Part shown: one piece after another, positions 43,176-51,151 of the stretch
Numbering within the stretch: the stretch's first letter is position 1
Layout: each line of letters begins with the position of its first letter
NCBI RefSeq assembly: GCF_030915525.1
Contig: NZ_CP133269.1
Location: 3,755,001 to 3,819,000 of the forward strand
Direction of reading: 5' to 3'
Length of the DNA stretch: 64,000 nucleotides
DNA from: Neobacillus sp. PS2-9
GTDB taxonomy: Bacteria > Bacillota > Bacilli > Bacillales > Cytobacillaceae
Notes under the pieces: model-generated
The model's input: only the letters and a program-made list of their open reading frames with translations
Database searches by the model: none
Told to the model about the DNA's origin: nothing
Program-made: the position numbers and the translations under genes

Positions 43176-44357
43176 CTATTGTATAATTCCCATTCTTATT
43201 GCCTTTACTGCTACTTCCGTCCTGTTTTGTGCATTCAGCCTTTTCATGATATTGGAAATATAGTCTCTTACGGTAAATTCACTTAAATAAAGCTTTAATG
43301 CCGCCTCAGCAGTAGATGCTCCGTCTGCGAGAAGCTTAATAATTTCAATTTCTCTTGGAGATAAGGAGATTACATCACCTTCTGGTAATTCCGGCTTTTT
43401 AATCTCGGCTTCAATAAATTTTGATAAAAGTTCTCCAGAGCTTTGGCCGAATTTCATTAATGCTGGAAATAGACTTGTATCCACTGTGAATTGCTTCTCA
43501 GGTCCTTTATCTAATACGACTCCACCAATAATTTTCCCCTCTTCGGGAACATAAATAGGGACAATGATTAAAGAAGTAAGTTGAAATTTCTTTACATATT
43601 TTTCAGGCAATGCTTTTTCAGCTAAAGGAATATAAATAGGCTGGAAATTTTTCATTTCGTGGCCCTGTGACTTTAATTTCACCAAACTCTCATTAAGCAC
43701 TGGAATATTACTAATTTTTTCTGCAATGGCTTGAATTTCTTCTGTATTAAGATGGTGACCAAATAAACCAACGCCAACACTTTCTTTATTGGTAAATTTA
43801 AATAGGGCACATCGTTCAAAAGGAAGAAAATAACCAAATCCAAAGGAAATATTTTCAACTGACTCTTGGAAGTTTTGAGAGCGGATAATCCATTCATTAA
43901 ATAAAATAACAGCATCCTTCCAAATACTGCAGTTCTCCTTTTCTGATTGGAATAACATCACTTCACCAATCTTGGAGAATAGATAATGTACCGATGGATG
44001 TAGCTTCGAGGAGGATTCAATCCTTGATTTTAATACTTTATGAGCTGCATTTTCTAACAAGTTCAAATGAAAGATTAACGCCTCTGGTTCAGGACGCCTG
44101 CCAAAATGGGCATACCAATCATCTTGTAATTTGTCTAACATCAGGTAGATATCAACCGTCTCATCATTAATAAGCTGGAACGACTTCACTAAGAAACCAC
44201 TGATAAATTCAAAAACTGTAGCTGATTTTTTCCTCGTATTTTTTAGGGATTGAAGCATTAATCTCCATTCCTCAATGAGATCTATTTGATAATGGTTTAA
44301 CATTTTAACAGCATCATTTAAAAGATTATCCAAATGGCGGTTTAATGACTTGGACAT
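43176..44357 (-). CDS. LuxR-type regulator with GAF-like sensor domain
   Basis: About 393 residues. The N-terminal ~150 residues are helical (HLDNLLNDAVKMLNHYQ), residues ~165-310 look like a GAF domain (LPFERCALFKF ... LIIVPIYVPEEGKIIGGVV), and the C-terminal ~65 are a LuxR/GerE helix-turn-helix (LSPREIEIIKLLADGAST, VRDYISNIMKRL). No receiver domain, so it is a one-component sensor. It diverges from the DUF6230 cassette and a CCTACA-AA-TGTAGG dyad lies between. Start uncertain; ATG 44357 with GGAGTG upstream fits best. Confidence 0.85.
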   Translation of the reverse strand: MSKSLNRHLDNLLNDAVKMLNHYQIDLIEEWRLMLQSLKNTRKKSATVFEFISGFLVKSFQLINDETVDIYLMLDKLQDDWYAHFGRRPEPEALIFHLNLLENAAHKVLKSRIESSSKLHPSVHYLFSKIGEVMLFQSEKENCSIWKDAVILFNEWIIRSQNFQESVENISFGFGYFLPFERCALFKFTNKESVGVGLFGHHLNTEEIQAIAEKISNIPVLNESLVKLKSQGHEMKNFQPIYIPLAEKALPEKYVKKFQLTSLIIVPIYVPEEGKIIGGVVLDKGPEKQFTVDTSLFPALMKFGQSSGELLSKFIEAEIKKPELPEGDVISLSPREIEIIKLLADGASTAEAALKLYLSEFTVRDYISNIMKRLNAQNRTEVAVKAIRMGIIQ

Positions 44358-44533
44358 TCCACACACACTCCATTCAATGAACATCTACGCTGTTATTTTT
44401 TAGTAATAATATCATAGATTGTATCTATACATAATTCATCGAATCACGCCAAAATTCCTGCTATTTTTCTATGAATTTCTCTTTTTTGCAGGATAATGTT
44501 CTTATATCCTTTGTAATGTAGTGGGATAAACTT

Positions 44534-44547
44534 CCTACAAATGTAGG
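44534..44547. promoter_or_regulatory. Perfect dyad between LuxR-type gene and DUF6230 cassette
   Basis: CCTACAAATGTAGG is a perfect inverted repeat (6-bp arms, 2-base centre) about 105 bases before the DUF6230 start and 175 bases from the regulator start. Its size suits a LuxR-type dimer. Confidence 0.5.
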
Positions 44548-44650
44548 GATTTCTTAATTTACTAACTTATCTTAAAATTGTGACGAGTAGTGTAAGCATT
44601 TACATCTTTAAATACTTACCTTTCAAAACAATTATAAAGGAGGAAAGAGA

Positions 44651-45256
44651 ATGAATTTAGGAGCAGAAGCAGTCATTATTGGAGGGCAAACGGTCAAAAA
44701 GAAACTAATGTTTGCATTATTAGGTGGATTTTTATTTTTAGGTTCTTTGTTAGCGATTTTTGGTATTACCGGTGTGGCTGTAGCAGCACCATTAAGCGGA
44801 TTTGGTGAATTTACTGTCAAGTTCGACAAAATGGTTGGGGAAAACTTTCAACTATATGGTGGGGTTGCTGATGGTGCAACAACAAAAAATAATCCTGTTG
44901 CAGTTAATGCAATTGACAAGGCAACGATAAACGGATTAGAAATTTCCAAAGCGATCCCAGCACTTGGGATTCGAGTTGTTATTGCTTCTGATAAACCAGT
45001 TGTCATTAATGGGCTCCTTCAAAAAGCTACCATGGTAAATGGTGATGCTAAGTTTGAAAACCTCACAATGTCCGAAAATTATATCGGAGATTATGATTTA
45101 ACTGACCCAAAACAAAGAATGGAAGCACTGGCTAAAGAATTCACACAAAGTGCAAATACCATTACAATTGAAAACGGTAATTTACAAACATTATACCTTT
45201 TCCAAAAAACTGTAAGTCTTCCTGGAATGAAGGTTTACTTCGAAAAACTAAACTAA
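44651..45256 (+). CDS. DUF6230 family protein, membrane-anchored
   Basis: A 201-residue protein. A hydrophobic segment at ~17-48 (FALLGGFLFLGSLLAIFGI, ending VAVAAP) anchors or exports it, and the remainder is beta-rich (FGEFTVKFDKM, VVINGLLQKATM, TIENGNLQTLYLFQ). I assign DUF6230, best known from actinomycetes where it sits beside DUF6114, as it does here. Function unknown. AAAGGAGGAAAG precedes ATG 44651. First gene of a three-gene unit. Confidence 0.8.
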   Translation: MNLGAEAVIIGGQTVKKKLMFALLGGFLFLGSLLAIFGITGVAVAAPLSGFGEFTVKFDKMVGENFQLYGGVADGATTKNNPVAVNAIDKATINGLEISKAIPALGIRVVIASDKPVVINGLLQKATMVNGDAKFENLTMSENYIGDYDLTDPKQRMEALAKEFTQSANTITIENGNLQTLYLFQKTVSLPGMKVYFEKLN

Positions 45257-45290
45257 CTTCATCATAGAAAATTGAGTAAGGATGATAAAA

Positions 45291-45731
45291 ATGAACTCTA
45301 CTTATTCAAAACGTGAAAGGTTTAGGAATTGGAGAGCAAGGCGTCCCTTTTGGGGGGCGACCTTGTCTATTCTTTCTGGACTAATCATTTTATGGGTACC
45401 TGCAAAGCTATATGAAGTAGCTGCAGCCCCTGGAAGTATTTTATTTGTCGGCTTCTTTTTAGGTGGCCTTACACTGTTAATGGGGATTTTATCCTATATC
45501 ATGCCAAGACTCTCCACTCTTCTTGGTGTTTTGGCTATTTTTGCTTCTGTCTTGTCGATCATGGGAGCATTAGGCGGCTTTCTAATTGGAACCATTCTTG
45601 GAATTATTGGTGGAGCTATGTTAATTGCATGGAAACCTGAAATGGCAGATCAAGATTCAAAAACACAATCACACCTAGACCCTATTACTGAAAAAGAAGT
45701 GGCATCAGGAAAAGACATTTTACCAGATTAA
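45291..45731 (+). CDS. DUF6114 family membrane protein
   Basis: A 146-residue protein with four membrane segments (~25-45, 52-75, 78-95, 98-118) after a basic N-terminus (RFRNWRARRPFWGA), the DUF6114 pattern. The C-terminal ~30 residues are polar and cytoplasmic. ATG 45291 is 8 bases after AAGGA; the ATG at 45282 overlaps it. It follows the DUF6230 gene by 34 bases and presumably partners it in the membrane. Confidence 0.8.
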   Translation: MNSTYSKRERFRNWRARRPFWGATLSILSGLIILWVPAKLYEVAAAPGSILFVGFFLGGLTLLMGILSYIMPRLSTLLGVLAIFASVLSIMGALGGFLIGTILGIIGGAMLIAWKPEMADQDSKTQSHLDPITEKEVASGKDILPD

Positions 45732-45757
45732 AATTTGTAGCATTCGCAGAAATGGTG

Positions 45758-46324
45758 ATGGCTTTGAAACATAGAAACAGTACTTATAAGATAATAATTA
45801 TTTTGATTACTACATTAAGCGCACTTCTCTTTGTGACAAAAGATAGTTATGCAAGTAACCCATCCGTGGTTGGTTTTATTATTGAAGCCAGTCAAATGGA
45901 AGGAACCCTACAAACTCCAGAAATGTCTGTCGGGAATACCTCGATCGAAAAAAGTCGGTCTATGCTGAAACTAACTTTTGAAAACCTTACTTGTAAGGAT
46001 TTAGTCATTAAGAAAATGGTTAAAACTTCAAAGGGTATAATTACAACTAGAATGACATCTAACGATAAGATTCTTTTTGAAAATTTAAGTTTATCTGTTA
46101 CCAACGCAGAATATAGCGAGGCATATGTTCCTGAAAACGGAAATATAGGTCTTAAAAACGCAATGTTATTGGCACATAATGTAAAAACTGTTAGCTCTAC
46201 TCTCCCCCAATTTCAATTAAGTTTTAATGAGGGTGGCGAGGTGGAGTTATCACCGAAAAGTGAGGCGGAACTTCTTCAAATGAAAGCAGGTTTAGAGTAT
46301 TTTTTATCAAATAATCAACAATAA
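45758..46324 (+). CDS. Secreted protein linked to the DUF6230-DUF6114 pair
   Basis: About 188 residues with a signal peptide (KIIIILITTLSALLFV, likely cleaved after DSYAS) and a beta-rich mature part. The pattern VVGFIIEASQMEG, KLTFENLTCKDLVIKKM and ILFENLSLSVTNAEY resembles the mature part of the DUF6230 protein (FENLTMSENYIGDY), so the two may be distant homologues. No cysteine pair or catalytic motif. Start uncertain (45752 or 45758), with no strong ribosome site, which suggests coupling to the upstream gene 26 bases away. Confidence 0.75.
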   Translation: MALKHRNSTYKIIIILITTLSALLFVTKDSYASNPSVVGFIIEASQMEGTLQTPEMSVGNTSIEKSRSMLKLTFENLTCKDLVIKKMVKTSKGIITTRMTSNDKILFENLSLSVTNAEYSEAYVPENGNIGLKNAMLLAHNVKTVSSTLPQFQLSFNEGGEVELSPKSEAELLQMKAGLEYFLSNNQQ

Positions 46325-46326
46325 AA

Positions 46327-46357
46327 AGAAGCGATGCTAATGAAAGCATCGCTTCTT
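46327..46357 (+). terminator. Terminator of the DUF6230 cassette
   Basis: GAAGCGATGC and GCATCGCTTC form a 10-bp stem followed by TTTCATTATTT. Confidence 0.85.
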
Positions 46358-46392
46358 TCATTATTTAAAAATAAGTCTTTGCTAAACTTGTC

Positions 46393-46522
46393 TGTTGATT
46401 TCCGCTCCAGGAGCTTCGCTTTCCGTGGGCGTTTCGGCGAGCCTCCTCGGCGCTTGCACCTGCGGGGTCTCCCCTGAACCGTACTCCCACAGGAGTCTTC
46501 GCTCCTTCCGCTCCAATCAACA
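46393..46522. repeat. GC-rich interspersed repeat, copy 2
   Basis: A 130-bp homologue of 2801-2929 with the same ends (TGTTGATT / AATCAACA), the same internal blocks (GAGCCTCCTCG, TGCGGGGTCTCCCCTG, AGGAGTCTTCG, CTTCCGCTCCAATCAACA) and the same orientation. The central stem (CACCTGCGGG / CCCACAGGAG) carries two mismatches. It lies between two terminators, so it is outside operons here. Confidence 0.88.
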
Positions 46523-46567
46523 GGTATGAAAATCAACATTGTTCTTTAACTCAGCCAAAATAAAAAA

Positions 46568-46601
46568 ACCACAATCTTCAATATTAAATAGCGATTGTGG
46601 T
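46568..46601 (-). terminator. Terminator of phaQ-phaP
   Basis: ACCACAATC and GATTGTGGT stem, followed on the minus strand by TTTTTTT. Confidence 0.8.
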
Positions 46602-46668
46602 CCTAGCTTTTTTGATGGATTTTTATGTTATTCAATGTTGTATTAACTCCTTATTTAGCTAATAATAG

Positions 46669-47268
46669 TTACGGTGTTTTGACCAGTTCTTTTAAACTGT
46701 TTTTCCCTCGTTCAACAAGGTTTAAATGTGTATTTCGAGCAAATTTTATATATTCTTTTCTTACTTCAAGCCATGCATTTCTACGTTCGCGGGCATAATT
46801 GATACTAGATTCAGCATTTCTTTCAAAGTTATCCTCCAAGCGATCAACCATATGGAATACAGATTTAATTGGAGTCAGAGCCAATTTTTCTAATTGTCCA
46901 GATACTTCTTTCAACTGATTTTTAAGCTCTTCACGATCATTAGAGATAATCACTTCTTCTTTCGGTTCCTCTTTACCTTCATTAAATTGATGCATTAATT
47001 CTGAAACCATTTCTTTATTGGTTTTTTTAGTTTGATTATACAGTTTTGCAATTGAATTTCTGTACTGCTTATTGAACTTAATTACCTCTTTTAATGCATT
47101 AATATATGCATCCTCACGATTTTCCCTAAGTTGCAGCGCACGCTCACGTGACTGTTCAAACTGATCCCAAAATGTGTTTACAAACGAACCGGCATGTATC
47201 GATTCCTCTGCAAGCGGCATCACTTTTTCATCAACAGATGGAACCGTTTCATTCTTCTTCTGTGCCAT
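46669..47268 (-). CDS. phaP: Polyhydroxyalkanoate granule protein PhaP (phasin)
   Basis: A 199-residue helical protein without membrane segments, of the Bacillus PhaP type: amphipathic helices with SFVNTFWDQFEQSRERAL (near 27-44), a coiled coil ~105-130 and a second WLEVRKEYIKFARNTH block. It coats PHA granules and sets their size. GGAGGAGGAAGG precedes ATG 47268, which overlaps the phaQ end by 20 bases, the phaQ-phaP order known from Bacillus PHA clusters. Confidence 0.85.
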   Translation of the reverse strand: MAQKKNETVPSVDEKVMPLAEESIHAGSFVNTFWDQFEQSRERALQLRENREDAYINALKEVIKFNKQYRNSIAKLYNQTKKTNKEMVSELMHQFNEGKEEPKEEVIISNDREELKNQLKEVSGQLEKLALTPIKSVFHMVDRLEDNFERNAESSINYARERRNAWLEVRKEYIKFARNTHLNLVERGKNSLKELVKTP

Positions 47269-47689
47269 CGTCCTTCCTCCTCCTTTTTCTATTATTTACT
47301 TTCTCTATGGGATCCTTCTTTTGAAATGAAGGAATATAGAGCTCAAGGAAACTGGTATACATCTTAAAAAATTGATCTAAGAGGGATTGGTATGTTTCAA
47401 GTTGATTGGCATAGCCTTTTAAATATGTAACCCCAGCTTTGGTAATAGAATATCTTCTTTTTGCCGGACCACTTCCAGTAGTATCCCATTCAGAGGATAC
47501 AAGCTCATCTTTTTCCAGTTGTCTTAGTAGTCTGTATAGATTTCCCTGGTCAAGCGTTTTGAACCCGAATGCTTCTAACCTTTGGCTAAGTTCATAACCG
47601 TGCAAAGAAACTTTACTAAGAAGTAATAAAATAAATGGCAACACAAAATTTTTGGATGGATTAACTGTTGGATTGTCTTGATTCACCAT
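47249..47689 (-). CDS. phaQ: PHB-responsive repressor PhaQ (PadR-like)
   Basis: A 146-residue PadR-type winged helix regulator (LLLSKVSLHGYELSQRLE near 19-36; LDQGNLYRLLRQLEKDELV near 46-64; wing with SGPAKRRYSIT). In B. megaterium PhaQ represses its own gene and phaP and is released when PHB granules appear. AGGTGATAAAG precedes ATG 47689. A promoter with direct CACCTAT repeats lies upstream and may hold its operator. Confidence 0.88.
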   Translation of the reverse strand: MVNQDNPTVNPSKNFVLPFILLLLSKVSLHGYELSQRLEAFGFKTLDQGNLYRLLRQLEKDELVSSEWDTTGSGPAKRRYSITKAGVTYLKGYANQLETYQSLLDQFFKMYTSFLELYIPSFQKKDPIEKVNNRKRRRKDDGTEEE

Positions 47690-47702
47690 ATCTTTATCAC
47701 CT

Positions 47703-47743
47703 CACCTATATGTATTTTACACCTATGAGTAATAAATTGTCAA
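47703..47743 (-). promoter_or_regulatory. phaQ-phaP promoter with direct repeats
   Basis: Minus strand TTGACA (47738-47743), 18-base spacer, TAAAAT (47714-47719). Plus-strand CACCTATA (47703-47710) and CACCTATG (47720-47727), 17 bases apart, bracket the -10 and may be a PhaQ operator. Confidence 0.55.
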
Positions 47744-47837
47744 TGCTGTAAATAAATATGAATAAAAGTAAATTTTATCGGTTTACAATATACTAAACTT
47801 GGTTATAAACTTAATAAAAATGAAAAGGTGGTGTAAA

Positions 47838-48620
47838 ATGGAAAAAGCCAAATGGAGTAAATCCGGTGTACCCTACTTGCACTTAGGTAGAGGTGAACCT
47901 TTGGTCCTTATCCATGGTTTAGGCGAGGTGAAAGAAGGGTGGCAAAATCAGTTTGAGTTAGCTGATCAGTTTGAGCTTATTATTCCAGATTTGAGAGGTC
48001 ATGGAGAGTGTACAAAAACGGATGGTATTTCCATACAGAATTTTGCTTTGGATATCATTGGCTTATTAAAGGAGCTAGAAATTGAAAACGCTCACATTCT
48101 TGGTTTATCAATGGGTGGAGCTGTTGCACAAGAAATTTACCGCCAAGCACCCAACCTCTGCCGTTCTCTCTTGTTGATTAGCACCTTTCACTTTTTCCCG
48201 AAAAAACTAAAAAAGTTGTTATTTAATAATCGAAAAGCTAAATTTGAATCCGTTACCGCTGCAGGTAAACAAACAGAGTTTATATCCAAAATGGCACTTT
48301 ATTCATGGAATAAGGAAATGAAAGAAATATTTGGACACTCTTTTCACCCAAAACACCAAATTTTTCTACAATCCTTAAACACATGTCTAGATGTGAATAA
48401 CTTATCTTTACTGCCAAAAATCAGCGTTCCAACACTAATTATTGGCGGTCAGTATGACTCTGTTCTACCTGTCTGGATTCAAGCATGCATGCACAAGCTA
48501 ATTCCACATTCCGAGTTTATCATCATGAGAAATACTGGTCACATTGCTAAACTTGAAGCTAAAGCCCGGTTTAATAACCTACTGCGTAGGTTCCTTAATC
48601 AACAAAAATCAGTTGCGTAA
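47838..48620 (+). CDS. Alpha/beta hydrolase, candidate PHA depolymerase
   Basis: A 260-residue alpha/beta hydrolase. VLIHGLGEVKEGW holds the oxyanion turn (near 24-36), GLSMGG the nucleophile Ser (near 93-98), GGQYDSVLP the acid (near 205) and NTGHIA the His (near 234). No signal peptide. It sits between phaQ and phaC and could be an intracellular PHA depolymerase or thioesterase, but the family is broad and this rests on location. ATG 47838 has AAGGTGG upstream. Confidence 0.82.
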   Translation: MEKAKWSKSGVPYLHLGRGEPLVLIHGLGEVKEGWQNQFELADQFELIIPDLRGHGECTKTDGISIQNFALDIIGLLKELEIENAHILGLSMGGAVAQEIYRQAPNLCRSLLLISTFHFFPKKLKKLLFNNRKAKFESVTAAGKQTEFISKMALYSWNKEMKEIFGHSFHPKHQIFLQSLNTCLDVNNLSLLPKISVPTLIIGGQYDSVLPVWIQACMHKLIPHSEFIIMRNTGHIAKLEAKARFNNLLRRFLNQQKSVA

Positions 48621-48625
48621 GAATA

Positions 48626-48652
48626 ACGGGAAGGGCATTGTCCTTCCCGTTA
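48626..48652. terminator. Terminator between hydrolase gene and phaC
   Basis: AACGGGAAGG and CCTTCCCGTT stem between convergent genes; only weak T-runs follow. Confidence 0.65.
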
Positions 48653-48676
48653 CTAATATATTTCATTCCTCTTATA

Positions 48677-49756
48677 TTATACAACTTCTTCTTGGATTTT
48701 TTGTGAATGAATAGAAAGCCACTGATCAGCAAATTTGGCAAACATACCAGTTAAAGCAAGTGCAACGTGCCCGCCCTCGAACACTTGATATGTTTTATCT
48801 TCACTTGAAATCATATCCATAATAGGTAGACTTTGCTGTTCTAATACAAGTGTATCTCTAGATGTCGAGAACACAAAAGTTGGACACTTAATATTCTTTA
48901 AATCTACCTTCCTACCGCCAATTTCCAACTCACCCTTTAGGAGCTTGTTATCTTTATAAAAATCATTAAATAACTGCTTAAAGGCTGAGCCTGCAAAAGA
49001 GGCTGTATCTTTTGTCCATTTATCCATCCTTCGCCATTTTTCCACATAGTGTGGATCGTGTGCGCGGGTGATTAGGTTAATCCATGGACTAGTATAGACG
49101 GGTGAAAGTCCCCTAAACATGAGGTACATAAATTCGGATGGAATGACCCCATATACATCTGAGAAACGGTTAAAGTCGATGGTTCCATTTTGTAGTCCTT
49201 TTAACCATTTATCCGGCACAATTCCCACACTAAAATCAATGGGAACTGTCGCAAGAACCAAGTTCACTATTGGTAGTTTTGTAATAGAGGTAAAGATAGC
49301 TGAAATGGTACCACCCAGGCAATAGCCCACCAATGATATACCCTCTGCACCAGAATGCCTAAGTGCACGCTTCACTCCATTTTCAAGATAATTTAAGATG
49401 TAATCATCCAGGGTAATATCACTATCTTCATACTCAGGTGAGCCCCAGTCTAAGAAGTATACATCATATCCGCGCTCTGTTAGTCCCCCCACAACACTGC
49501 TACCTTCACCCACGTCTAAAATATAAGATTTATTTATTAGCGAATAAACTAGGAATATAGGAGTTTGATATTTTTTATCTTTTGCCGGGTGAAAATATAA
49601 GGTTGATTTATTCTTTTTCCAAATAATTTCTCTTTGTGTCGGTTTAATATCTGGCTTCGGTTCGGTGAGAACTTTATATACTTGATTCCACCTTGATGCT
49701 TCCTTTTCAAGATCAAGCTGAGGAATAAAATTGAAACGCGCTGAATTTCCACTCAT
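48677..49756 (-). CDS. phaC: Class IV poly(3-hydroxyalkanoate) synthase PhaC
   Basis: A 359-residue PHA synthase. The lipase-like box is GYCLGG with the catalytic Cys at about 146; the Asp is in STSRDTLVLE (near 306) and the His in FEGGHVAL (near 335). Its short length and the neighbouring phaR mark class IV, the Bacillus type, which polymerises mainly 3-hydroxybutyryl-CoA and other short chains. ATG 49756 follows AAAGGAGAG; the frame start at 49774 would lie inside the phaR stop. Confidence 0.95.
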   Translation of the reverse strand: MSGNSARFNFIPQLDLEKEASRWNQVYKVLTEPKPDIKPTQREIIWKKNKSTLYFHPAKDKKYQTPIFLVYSLINKSYILDVGEGSSVVGGLTERGYDVYFLDWGSPEYEDSDITLDDYILNYLENGVKRALRHSGAEGISLVGYCLGGTISAIFTSITKLPIVNLVLATVPIDFSVGIVPDKWLKGLQNGTIDFNRFSDVYGVIPSEFMYLMFRGLSPVYTSPWINLITRAHDPHYVEKWRRMDKWTKDTASFAGSAFKQLFNDFYKDNKLLKGELEIGGRKVDLKNIKCPTFVFSTSRDTLVLEQQSLPIMDMISSEDKTYQVFEGGHVALALTGMFAKFADQWLSIHSQKIQEEVV

Positions 49757-49773
49757 CTTTTTCTCTCCTTTCA

Positions 49774-50340
49774 CTATGATTTAGATGCTACGGAACCTGT
49801 GAGCACAGGCTCTTTATCTTTTCCTTTACCTTTTTGCATCAAATTTTTTATGGACGCTAGTTCCGCTTTAATATCTGTTAACTGTGACATCTCCTGTTTT
49901 AAACTCTCAATCTCTGCTTTTAATGTTCTAGTATCCTCTATCTTATGGGCGATTTGATGATATTCAACTTTCATTTGTTTAACTAGACTGACCAGTTCCT
50001 GAAACATCTCCACATGCTCTTTATTTAATGCGCTTAAGCTATCCTGTACATTCCAAATTTGTTCTTCTAGAATATCCATTTTCTCCTCAGCTTGAACAGT
50101 AAGTTTTGCTACATTCGCTACATCTTTTTTGGTCGGTATATTCATTAATCCTGCCATTAGCTCTTGGTTCTTCCTTAAAAGATCCATGTATCGCGCATGA
50201 CTCTCAGTACCAACCTTCATTAAACGCACGAACTCATTGTTGTCAGTCATCATATACAATAGACCATTTAATTGTTTTTCCCACATTCCACTTATTCGCT
50301 TGAATCCTTCAAAAGGATCGTATGTTTTATCTTGAGTCAT
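49774..50340 (-). CDS. phaR: PHA synthase subunit PhaR
   Basis: A 188-residue helical partner needed for class IV synthase activity. It starts YDPFEGFKRISGMWEKQL (near residues 6-23), followed by a long coiled coil (~60-165). The text matches Bacillus PhaR. AAAGGGGAGAAG precedes ATG 50340. It is directly upstream of phaC with no phaB between them, unlike phaR-phaB-phaC of B. megaterium. Confidence 0.92.
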   Translation of the reverse strand: MTQDKTYDPFEGFKRISGMWEKQLNGLLYMMTDNNEFVRLMKVGTESHARYMDLLRKNQELMAGLMNIPTKKDVANVAKLTVQAEEKMDILEEQIWNVQDSLSALNKEHVEMFQELVSLVKQMKVEYHQIAHKIEDTRTLKAEIESLKQEMSQLTDIKAELASIKNLMQKGKGKDKEPVLTGSVASKS

Positions 50341-50360
50341 CCTGCTTCTCCCCTTTAAAT

Positions 50361-51029
50361 CTATGATTTTGAAAGTTCTTCTGTTTTTTCCAAATATTTA
50401 TTGAGAGGAAACATAACTGATTTAATCTGTCTGGCAAAAAGATTAACAAAGCCCCTCTGACTTTCATAAATTATATTCCCAGCTTGTTTAACCGTTTTAA
50501 TATATTGCATTCTCCCTTTTTTCCGCAGTTCGATATATTGGTCTATCATTTCGAGATATTTTTCCATAGTTAAGTAATTATTTAATGTTTGACATGGTGT
50601 AGAAAGAATAGACATCGTTTTCTTCTGAATCTGATCAATTTGAGCATTAATATCCTCATAAGATCGAATCGGGAAAAAATGCTGCAGACTAGTCGTTGTC
50701 ATTAAAAATTCTTCTCTTGCAGTTCTTTCCCATTCAGCAAATTCTTTATTAAATCTCTCAGCAATGTCTTTTACGTTTCCCTGATTCCTTTTTATACTCT
50801 CGGCGAAATGCTTTGCTTCTTTTAAAAAGATCTCATCGCGAAATTCAGCGTGTTTAGCCCATTCATCTATCTCTCCGAAGGCATGCTGCCATAGAACGTC
50901 TAAACTAGAAAGCTGCTCCATATCCTCATTTTCAACTATTTTCTCTTCTTCAACCGAGTTTGTCTGTAGAATTTTATTTGGTGTTTTTTCTTCCATTGAT
51001 TCTTTTTCAACTTCCTTTTTGTCAGGCAT
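50361..51029 (-). CDS. Coiled-coil protein of the PHA cluster, possible second phasin
   Basis: A 222-residue polar, helical protein. The first ~40 residues are acidic and disordered; from ~43 come long helices (LDVLWQHAFGEIDEWAKHA, RFNKEFAEWERTAREEF). The length and composition resemble PhaP or PhaE/PhaR-type accessory proteins, and it lies 20 bases before phaR on the same strand. I cannot place it in a named family. AGAAGGGACGAG precedes ATG 51029. Confidence 0.75.
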   Translation of the reverse strand: MPDKKEVEKESMEEKTPNKILQTNSVEEEKIVENEDMEQLSSLDVLWQHAFGEIDEWAKHAEFRDEIFLKEAKHFAESIKRNQGNVKDIAERFNKEFAEWERTAREEFLMTTTSLQHFFPIRSYEDINAQIDQIQKKTMSILSTPCQTLNNYLTMEKYLEMIDQYIELRKKGRMQYIKTVKQAGNIIYESQRGFVNLFARQIKSVMFPLNKYLEKTEELSKS

Positions 51030-51151
51030 TTTTATCTCGTCCCTTCTATAATTTTTTATTCAACTTACGATCAGAAACTAGTACATATTTTGGATTGTTC
51101 TTGAGTGGTTTATTAAAAATGTTCTTTGAAGTAGTTCATGTGGATGTTAGA

